Shown here piece after piece: positions 1 through 5,550 of a stretch of DNA of 6,821 bases. The stretch's first letter is position 1; every line of letters begins with the position of its first letter. The DNA comes from an archaeon (GTDB lineage: Archaea > Asgardarchaeota > Hermodarchaeia > Hermodarchaeales > Hermodarchaeaceae). The position numbers and the translations under genes were made by a program. The stretch covers positions 1-6,821 of the forward strand of contig JABXGU010000623.1 of assembly GCA_016550415.1 (NCBI GenBank). The letters run 5' to 3'. The notes beneath the pieces were generated by a model. It was not told the DNA's origin. It did not search any database and saw only the letters and a list, made by a program, of their open reading frames with translations.

Positions 1-792
1 AATCTCCATGGACAGCTTAGTAAACGGCAACTGGGGGTTTATGATGATCATTTGGTTCCTGGGTTAAAGGAATTGGTGAAACGCATTCAGCCATATAATA
101 CGCGCATTGTGTTACAGTTGAATCATGCTGGCGCAAAAGCCCCATCAAGATTAGGAATTGGGTCAGTATCTGCCTCTCCTCTTGAAGGCGCTCGCGAACT
201 AAGCACCGAGGAGGTTCAAATGCTTCCCTATACCTTTGGTCGAGCAGCCGAACGTGCTATCGAGGCGGGATTTGATGGAGTGGAAATTCATGGAGCTCAT
301 GGCTTCTTATTGAATCAATTTTATTCTCCCATAACTAACCAACGTAATGATGAGTATGGAGGGAGTTTGGATAATCGCATCCGGTTACCATTGGAAGTAG
401 TACGTGAGGTAAAGAAGAAAATTGGAACTCGTTTACTATTGTATCGCTTGGGTTCTGTTGATTTAGCGTTGATGGGGACCCAAATCGATGATTCTCAATA
501 TTTCGGGAAAGCCCTTGTAAACGCAGGAGTGGATATTTTGGATATTTCTGGGGGATTGTGTGGAGGGGCACCAGCTGAACTCGCGGTTGGAGAAGGCTTC
601 TTTGTTCCACAAGCAGAAGCAATTAAGGCCCATGTTGATGTTCCAGTGATTGGCGTAGGAGGGGTGAAAACGCCCCAGTTTGCTGATCAAGTGATTCGTG
701 ATGGACGTGTTGATTTCATTGCTATCGGTCGGTCTTTGCGTAAAGATCCAGATTGGGCGATAAAGACCTTGAAATTCTTGAAGGCCCAGTAA
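1..792 (+). CDS. Old Yellow Enzyme family NADH:flavin oxidoreductase (5' end outside the window)
   Basis: This is the last 263 residues of an FMN-dependent TIM-barrel ene-reductase; the reading frame is open from base 1, and about 60-65 N-terminal residues are probably missing. Members of the family transfer hydride from NAD(P)H through FMN to activated C=C bonds of enones or related electrophiles in the cytoplasm. Visible family motifs, in order: LGVYDDHLVPGLKEL, QLNHAGAK, the substrate-binding segment EIHGAHGFLLNQF followed by SP..N.R.DEYGGS..NR.R, the DISGGL segment, and the FMN phosphate-binding end VIGVGG...IAIGRSLRKDPDW. The two histidines of HGAHG (codons at 289 and 298) match the pair that binds the substrate carbonyl in YqjM-type enzymes. 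The tyrosine usually two residues after the second His is Phe here (304-306). The protein stops right after the barrel, so it lacks the iron-sulfur and NAD(P)H domains of 2,4-dienoyl-CoA reductases. A nitroreductase relic follows 10 bases downstream. The family call is firm; the substrate is unknown. Confidence 0.93.
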   Translation, partial: NLHGQLSKRQLGVYDDHLVPGLKELVKRIQPYNTRIVLQLNHAGAKAPSRLGIGSVSASPLEGARELSTEEVQMLPYTFGRAAERAIEAGFDGVEIHGAHGFLLNQFYSPITNQRNDEYGGSLDNRIRLPLEVVREVKKKIGTRLLLYRLGSVDLALMGTQIDDSQYFGKALVNAGVDILDISGGLCGGAPAELAVGEGFFVPQAEAIKAHVDVPVIGVGGVKTPQFADQVIRDGRVDFIAIGRSLRKDPDWAIKTLKFLKAQ

Positions 793-802
793 ATGTGGTA
801 AG

Positions 803-1105
803 ATGCCAGAAAATCTCGGAGACGAATTTCACCGAGATACCAAATATGATAGAGCAAAAAATACTCGAGTCACTCTGGATCTGTTTCAGCTCCCTCCTGC
901 TTACAAGAACTATGATAAAGCGTCTAAGATTGTGATGCCTTCTCCTGAGACAACTGATGGACTGGGATTGGAGTTAGGAAGCTGTCAAGTGGCCGCATTT
1001 TTCGATGATGAAGTAAACCAAATGTTACACCTTGATGGCTAGACGTAAGGTGTCCTTTATCTAAGTGTGGCAGGGAAACGGAAATATAAGAGAACCATGA
1101 GGTGA
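803..1105 (+). pseudogene. Remnant of a SagB/ThcOx-type nitroreductase (internal deletion plus nonsense codons)
   Basis: From the ATG at 803 the frame encodes 79 residues and then stops at TAG 1040-1042. The first ~50 residues (LGDEFHRDTKY ... YKNYDKASKIVMPSPETT) resemble the N-terminus of SagB-type FMN nitroreductases. From about residue 54 the text jumps to LGLELGSCQVAAFFDDEVNQMLHLDG, which resembles the C-terminal part of the same family. Reading past TAG 1040 and TAA 1046 in the same frame gives GVLYLSVAGKRK, which fits the family's terminal strand, and the frame closes at TGA 1103. Roughly 120-140 codons are missing at a junction near 953-965, including the usual RRS.R.F flavin-binding segment. 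Intact members are about 200-250 residues. The start codon is intact and sits 10 bases after the flavin oxidoreductase stop, suggesting a former two-gene flavoenzyme operon. The family match rests on recalled conserved motifs. A short expressed peptide cannot be excluded, but it could not form the enzyme. Confidence 0.75.
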
Positions 1106-1140
1106 AAATCGCGCCTCATGAATTGGTTTAATTATTTTTT
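1096..1140 (+). terminator. Hairpin with T-rich tail between convergent transcripts
   Basis: CATGAGGTG (1096-1104) and CGCCTCATG (1112-1120) pair as a 9-bp stem with one G-U pair and a 7-base loop. On the plus strand the stem is followed by TTTAATTATTTTTT (1127-1140), a plausible stop for transcripts from the flavin oxidoreductase. The T-rich stretch runs into the last codons of the minus-strand transporter. On the minus strand the hairpin lies 11 bases after the transporter stop but has no comparable T tract, so termination in that direction is less certain. Confidence 0.5.
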
Positions 1141-2430
1141 CTGAGGGTTTCGGATTCGGTACAATAGTATCGCTAGAATCACTGCAATAATTGCCAATAC
1201 ACCTGTGATGACAAAGGCAAGCATGTAGCTTCCAGTGAAGTCCACAATCAACCCGGCTGCGAGAGCTCCTGTGATGCCAGCAACTCCGTAAGCTGTGAAG
1301 AGGACGCCATAATTCGATCCGACATTCTTTGTTCCATAGTAGTCAGCTGTGGATGAGGGAAAGAGGGCGAAGTTTCCGCCAAAACAGAATCCTACAAGTG
1401 ATGCAACAGCCATGACCACAATCCAGCTTGCGTTGGTCGTGCTTAGGAAGGCGAATGTGAACATCCCAATTGTCAAGAGAGTGAACATCATTACCATGGT
1501 TGTGACGCGACCGAGTCGATCAGAGACTGCGCCCCATACGATTCGTCCTAAGGCGTTGAAAATAGACATAACCCCGACAATTATAGTAGCGATGAAAGGC
1601 CATTCCGGAAGACTGGCAGTGAGCGGGTCAATCGCCGCTGCAGCGGATTTAACATTACCAAGAGTCATGAGACCTGCAGTTGCTGCAAACAGAAACATGA
1701 ACCAAAGTAGCCAGAACACGACGGTGACAATGATTTCACGAGGAACATAATTCTTCCCTACTGCTTCAGCTGTTTTCTCTTGGGGAATATATCCGGGTGG
1801 TGCCCAACCAGTTGGGGGGTTGGTTAACAGTTGGGAACCAAATACGACGAGAACGATATATAGAATACCAAGGGCAAGGAATGCACCTCCCACAAACGGA
1901 AAGATATTTGGTAAGAAGAGAAGCCAAGTTTCAACATACCCCATGACAAGGGCACCTGCTCCAAATCCAGCAACGGCTATACCTGTGATGAGCCCCTTTT
2001 TGTCTGGAAACCATTTGACTAACGCTGCAATGGGGCAGACATAAGCAAATCCGATACCAGCACCAGCAATGATTCCATATGTTAGAACTAACCAAAACGT
2101 GCCAATGAGAGAATTACCTTGACTGACAATATCCACGAGCCCGGCAAGTAGATAGCCAAGTCCAAGTAGGATACCACCGATTGTAGCCACTTTTCGTGGA
2201 CCGATGCGGTCTTGCCAACGGCCTGCGAAAATCATGAATATTGCGAAGGATGCTAGTCCTGCTGCAAAGGGTAATTGGGTCCAAAGTGATGGCCAATTGT
2301 AGATACCTCCTCGTAGTGCGGTTTGGAAGATTGACCAAGCATAAATTGAACCAAGGCACACTTGGATTATCAAAGCGCCTAGTACTACTAGATAACGGCG
2401 TGAGAAACTACCTTCCGTATCATCTGACAT
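1132..2430 (-). CDS. OFA-type major facilitator transporter (oxalate/formate antiporter group)
   Basis: A complete 432-residue membrane transporter of normal family length, with about 12 predicted helices in two halves. TM1 is about 12-36 and TM2 53-69; the central cytosolic loop is about 200-232; the second half runs from 233 to 425. Group signatures are the N-terminal CLGSIYAWSIF, motif A GRWQDRIGPRK (70-80), KWFPDKKGLITGIAVAGFG (139-157), NPPTGWAPPGY in the central loop, and NALGRIVWGAVSDRLGR (292-308). These place it in the OFA group, whose studied members move small organic anions such as oxalate and formate. OxlT uses buried Arg (TM8) and Lys (TM11) residues. Arg296 may match the former, but the apparent TM11 position in NYGVLFTAYGVAG carries Tyr381, so oxalate exchange should not be assumed. 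The ATG at 2430 is fixed by an in-frame TGA two codons upstream. The gene is on the same strand as the large receptor-like gene, 119 bases downstream of it, and is convergent with the flavoenzyme region. No clear promoter or SD is visible. Confidence 0.9.
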   Translation of the reverse strand: MSDDTEGSFSRRYLVVLGALIIQVCLGSIYAWSIFQTALRGGIYNWPSLWTQLPFAAGLASFAIFMIFAGRWQDRIGPRKVATIGGILLGLGYLLAGLVDIVSQGNSLIGTFWLVLTYGIIAGAGIGFAYVCPIAALVKWFPDKKGLITGIAVAGFGAGALVMGYVETWLLFLPNIFPFVGGAFLALGILYIVLVVFGSQLLTNPPTGWAPPGYIPQEKTAEAVGKNYVPREIIVTVVFWLLWFMFLFAATAGLMTLGNVKSAAAAIDPLTASLPEWPFIATIIVGVMSIFNALGRIVWGAVSDRLGRVTTMVMMFTLLTIGMFTFAFLSTTNASWIVVMAVASLVGFCFGGNFALFPSSTADYYGTKNVGSNYGVLFTAYGVAGITGALAAGLIVDFTGSYMLAFVITGVLAIIAVILAILLYRIRNPQKK

Positions 2431-2510
2431 ATCTGTTCACAACTTGTTTTTCTGAGTAGTTTACACTAATTGTGCAGAATTTAGTTCCTCAAATAAGTGT
2501 TCGGCACCAT

Positions 2511-2525
2511 CCAAAAAATAAATCA
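2511..2525 (-). terminator. T-rich tract downstream of the receptor-like gene
   Basis: On the minus strand, 24 bases after the TAG of the 926-residue gene, the sequence reads GATTTATTTTTTGG with no strong stem. Archaeal transcription commonly ends at such U-rich tracts. It lies in the 119-base gap before the transporter ATG, which supports separate transcripts for the two minus-strand genes. It would equally fit chance A+T richness. Confidence 0.35.
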
Positions 2526-2549
2526 ATCTTTTGAATTAGTAACTCGAAC

Positions 2550-5330
2550 CTAGTGATGATTTTGAAGATTCATCTGAAAGTAGGCTTCGATTGGAATGAG
2601 CAGCTTCTTTTCACGAAGTTTGAAAATCGCATTTAAGAGTTCAACTGGATTGTTTTGTACAGTTTTCAGATATGCATTTACGATTTCTGAAAGAAAAACT
2701 GTAGGACGTTCTTTTGTTAGTTCTAGCGCTACAAAATGAAGTCGATTTTCAAGGTTTGATAAACGATGATCAGCAATAATCGGCTCAACTTTGTGAGGGA
2801 ATAGAAGAGATACATGAAAAATCTCCTCTAGTAAGTCTGTCGTATTTTGGAATCGCTCCAATTCATGGCCATGTTCAATCAGATCTTGCCTGTTCATCTC
2901 TTCGAAGCGTTGAGTGAACAATCCTAATTTCATTCGGAGGGTTTCACTAGGTATTCCTCGATAGACAATTGCTGTTCGAACAAGCTCCCCTTCATTGATG
3001 AGAATTCGAAAACCTTCATAGGTGATTTCGGAAAGTTGAGCTGCTTCTTTTCCACTCTGTTCTTCATTTACATCAAATGAAAAAGCCTGGATAGCCTGCA
3101 AAAAGCCTCCGATCAGGGACCCATCACGCGCTTTGTCTCCCGATGTATCAAAAATCGCTATCCCGGAACCACGATGGAGAACCAGAAACCGTGAAAGGTT
3201 TGTAACATCGTTGTAAATAGATAATACCTCTTGCAGTTTCTGGTTGTGTGCTTCTTGCCTTGGTTTTAGATAACGATCTTGGTATCCCTTTCGATAAAAT
3301 AGCCAAATTGCAGCAAGGAAAATCGCCAGCAATATCACGGATATGATTAATTGATTAATTATTCTCATTACTGGAGAAATGCCGGTATTTACTGTAAGGG
3401 CAAAATGATATGCTGTTCCTTCTTGAATTGTAAAATTAACATAGCCTTCTCTATGAAATTCAATATCAAACATTATTGTTGAATTAGGATCATATGAAGT
3501 AGGTGAAAATACAGCGGAATAGACACCCTGCCCTTCGTGTAGCATGATGATTGATTGTGTCTGTCCTTGTCTGTTAGAAAAGAGTAAAACAAGATTTGCA
3601 TCGGTTATGTTACTCTCGGAATGAAGATTTCGGGCTTGTACGGTAATTGTGAAATCAAACCAGTCAAGTCCACTATTGTTATTCAGTCCAATCAATGAAA
3701 TCTGTGCTTGATTCATTAGAGTTAGTTTTTTGGTTTGTAAACCACATTGGGTTCCAGAAGTGAAGTTCACTGAAACTGTACAATCGCTTCCGATAGCAGC
3801 CCCACAGTCTGATGGGATTTGCCAAATATCACTGGTAAGTGTATTGTTAATAGAGTCAAAGTTGGGATTGGCATCGGATATCCAAACAGTTCCGTTAGGC
3901 AATATAATCGAAACAGTACCCATGTTGCCTGTTGAAACGATTGGACCTAAAGTGGCAATGATTCTCAAATAGTCACCAGCTAACACATAACCGGTGAAAG
4001 AAACATTTTCCCAATGTGAATCCGTAGAACTCGCTTTCTGAATGATGACCTCAGTGACATAGTTGAAACTTTGAGCGAATAATGTGAAACGATTACCGGG
4101 ACTGCCTATATCCTCATTTAGAAGAAAGAAATGAGTTGAAGAATTGAATGTGAAGTCTTGAACTTTCAAACTCGAATTGTCTCGTACTCCAAGTAAGTCC
4201 CAACCCTCATGTAGATACAGACCAAATTGGTAATTAGATAGATTTGAAGGAGGGATAGTGTAATTGATTGTCCACATCGGCGCAGTTCCGGCTTCAACAG
4301 TGTATGTGGTTATGGCAGAATCGGGATTTTCACTTTTCATTGCCATGAAATATGCAAAATCAAAGGAAATCGAGTAACTCGAGTTGAATTCAAAGAGTTG
4401 TGTTGTAGCCCAAGCATTGGAATAATCGATTTCTTCCTTAAGCAAAGGATCTGCATAAATATCTACTACGCCATAATTGGCAAATGTGTCTTTAACTTCT
4501 GTCCCATTTAAGGTGAGGTCTACCTCGCTTGGAGCAGCGTAGGAACCAATTTGGTAATTAAAATTATCTAGGTAAATGTGCCCATCAACATCCAGATTTG
4601 AACTTGTGGTTTTGGTAATATCAATTTTCAATGTCAAAGAACCATTTACGGGTACTGAAGAGATTGATTGAGTAGCCCATGTTGTTGGATGAAAATCAGC
4701 AGTAGTGGTAATCCAATTGGTCGCTGTTGAACCAATTTCCGTTTCTATGCTTATCTCTAAAATTACCCAGCTAGCGATAGTAATATCTGGAGAAAATCGT
4801 ATGTCAAAATAGAGTGTTAGTGAATCAGGTAAAATTGTAGAAGTATAATTAAAACTATTCTCAATTGTCGCATGTCTTTGAAGCAGTAATTTACTATAAG
4901 CAAATTCAACATCGAGGCATGATCCTGGATTTCCTCCTGATGTATTACTGATAGAATTGACAAGGCCTCCACCTGAGTCAGTCAGAGTCCAGTTATTCCC
5001 AGGTTCTGGGTATTGTTCGAAATCACCATTTGGGACTGGGTTCTCGGTTTTTCGGACATTCTGAATATCGGCATGTAATTGATAGCCACGATAGTCAGTT
5101 GGATACCAGTCTGCGTTGTATGAGAATGCAGTTGTGTTCTGAGCGTTAGTTAACAAGTCACTTTGATTCTTGCAGAATTCGTAGACATCTAGTGGAGTTC
5201 CTGATCCAGTATTTGTGGGAAGAGGAGGTGATATCTGATTGTGAAGTGGTGTATCAAGTGGGATAGGAAAAATACTTGTGGCAAGTGCTAAAAGGACTAC
5301 GATGAATAGGAAGCTAAGTCGCCTTGTCAA
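2550..5330 (-). CDS. Single-pass surface glycoprotein with a cytosolic longin-like domain (receptor-like, Asgard-type)
   Basis: This 926-residue protein is not a named family. A signal peptide (1-24) precedes an ectodomain of about 630 residues. Residues 96-262 begin VPNGDFE and end HIYLDNFNYQ, like CBM4/9-type jelly rolls; about 420-650 look like Ig-type beta sandwiches (GTVSIILPNGTVW, GVYSAVFSP). The ectodomain holds 20 N-x-S/T sequons and five cysteines (53, 138, 509, 517, 529). One membrane helix follows (about 659-679), then a basic stretch YRKGYQDRYLKPR marking the cytosolic side. Residues 712-843 read as beta-beta-alpha-beta-beta-beta-alpha-alpha, the longin order: RFLVLHRGSG, IAIFDTS, SLIGGFLQAIQAF, LSEITYEG, FRILINEG, LVRTAIVYRG, then two long helices. 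Residues 855-920 are helical and end LLNAIFKLREKKLLIP, like a winged helix. The TTG start is forced by an in-frame TAA two codons upstream (5334-5336); the next Met is near residue 329. Longin folds serve membrane trafficking and small-GTPase regulation in eukaryotes and are common in Asgard archaea. A sensor or adhesin role is inference. Confidence 0.8.
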   Translation of the reverse strand: MTRRLSFLFIVVLLALATSIFPIPLDTPLHNQISPPLPTNTGSGTPLDVYEFCKNQSDLLTNAQNTTAFSYNADWYPTDYRGYQLHADIQNVRKTENPVPNGDFEQYPEPGNNWTLTDSGGGLVNSISNTSGGNPGSCLDVEFAYSKLLLQRHATIENSFNYTSTILPDSLTLYFDIRFSPDITIASWVILEISIETEIGSTATNWITTTADFHPTTWATQSISSVPVNGSLTLKIDITKTTSSNLDVDGHIYLDNFNYQIGSYAAPSEVDLTLNGTEVKDTFANYGVVDIYADPLLKEEIDYSNAWATTQLFEFNSSYSISFDFAYFMAMKSENPDSAITTYTVEAGTAPMWTINYTIPPSNLSNYQFGLYLHEGWDLLGVRDNSSLKVQDFTFNSSTHFFLLNEDIGSPGNRFTLFAQSFNYVTEVIIQKASSTDSHWENVSFTGYVLAGDYLRIIATLGPIVSTGNMGTVSIILPNGTVWISDANPNFDSINNTLTSDIWQIPSDCGAAIGSDCTVSVNFTSGTQCGLQTKKLTLMNQAQISLIGLNNNSGLDWFDFTITVQARNLHSESNITDANLVLLFSNRQGQTQSIIMLHEGQGVYSAVFSPTSYDPNSTIMFDIEFHREGYVNFTIQEGTAYHFALTVNTGISPVMRIINQLIISVILLAIFLAAIWLFYRKGYQDRYLKPRQEAHNQKLQEVLSIYNDVTNLSRFLVLHRGSGIAIFDTSGDKARDGSLIGGFLQAIQAFSFDVNEEQSGKEAAQLSEITYEGFRILINEGELVRTAIVYRGIPSETLRMKLGLFTQRFEEMNRQDLIEHGHELERFQNTTDLLEEIFHVSLLFPHKVEPIIADHRLSNLENRLHFVALELTKERPTVFLSEIVNAYLKTVQNNPVELLNAIFKLREKKLLIPIEAYFQMNLQNHH

Positions 5331-5336
5331 TGCTTA

Positions 5337-5342
5337 CCCTTC
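5337..5342 (-). promoter_or_regulatory. Shine-Dalgarno-like site for the TTG-started receptor-like gene
   Basis: GAAGGG on the minus strand lies 6 bases before the TTG at 5330. It partly matches the archaeal anti-SD complement GGAGGTGA and sits at the usual spacing. Because the frame is closed by TAA at 5334-5336, this site supports TTG as the true start. Confidence 0.5.
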
Positions 5343-5382
5343 TTTAGGCAATATCCCGCTTCGGTTATGATTCGTTTGATGG

Positions 5383-5388
5383 TTTAAA
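5383..5388 (-). promoter_or_regulatory. Candidate TATA box for the receptor-like gene
   Basis: TTTAAA is flanked on the minus strand by GAA upstream and CC downstream. Its centre is about 55 bases before the TTG start. With the usual archaeal spacing of about 26 bases, transcription would begin near 5359 and give a leader of roughly 29 bases containing the GAAGGG site. The box is palindromic and so fits either strand. No strong BRE is visible. Confidence 0.3.
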
Positions 5389-5505
5389 TTCGTTTGCCAT
5401 TATTGTTTGTGAATGAGTGTGTATTTCGAACTCCAAAACGAGAATAATGAACTTGATTTCTATGTGCTCAAATAAATTGGTATCACAATGCCGTATTGAT
5501 ATTGC

Positions 5506-5512
5506 TTTTTAA
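5506..5512 (+). promoter_or_regulatory. Candidate TATA-like box for the propeller gene
   Basis: TTTTTAA is centred about 42 bases before the GTG start. A start site about 26 bases downstream would fall near 5535 and leave a short leader that just includes the AGGTGG site. The match to the archaeal TATA consensus is only fair, and another A+T-rich stretch (AAATAAAT near 5470) is an alternative. Confidence 0.25.
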
Positions 5513-5537
5513 CAAGTTCTTTATGAATTTTGAAGTT

Positions 5538-5543
5538 AGGTGG
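5538..5543 (+). promoter_or_regulatory. Shine-Dalgarno site for the GTG-started propeller gene
   Basis: AGGTGG lies 7 bases before GTG 5551 and contains AGGTG, the core of the archaeal SD sequence GGAGGTGA. An in-frame TGA at 5524-5526 leaves little room for an earlier start, and this site together with the signal peptide right after it decides for GTG 5551. Confidence 0.6.
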
Positions 5544-5550
5544 AAACAAA

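Larger units (their letters stand above)
5331..5550. other. Divergent intergenic region between two exported-protein genes
   Basis: These 220 bases separate the translation starts of the receptor-like protein (minus) and the propeller protein (plus) and must hold both promoters if each gene is transcribed from its own start. I see no open frame worth calling and no RNA gene. Besides the candidate boxes and SD sites listed separately, no convincing palindromic operator was found by eye. Confidence 0.6.

Noticed and set aside
335..690. Two overlapping minus-strand open frames of 75 and 95 codons
   Set aside because: Both lie antisense to the conserved flavin oxidoreductase barrel, and their translations show no family motifs.
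753..935. 60-codon plus-strand open frame overlapping the end of the oxidoreductase
   Set aside because: It is out of frame with both the oxidoreductase and the nitroreductase relic, both of which carry recognisable family motifs.
1349..1750. 133-codon open frame on the plus strand
   Set aside because: It lies antisense inside the well-supported transporter gene, its translation has low complexity (many Thr, Ala, Pro and Arg) and no recognisable motif, and it is explained by the codon structure of the opposite strand.
3294..3356. Repeated ATTAATT-like words near 3345-3362, considered as a regulatory repeat
   Set aside because: They encode Ile/Asn/Leu residues at the start of the membrane helix (IINQLIIS) and are explained by hydrophobic codon use.
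3730..3972. 80-codon plus-strand open frame
   Set aside because: It is antisense to the ectodomain of the receptor-like gene, and its translation has no motif support.
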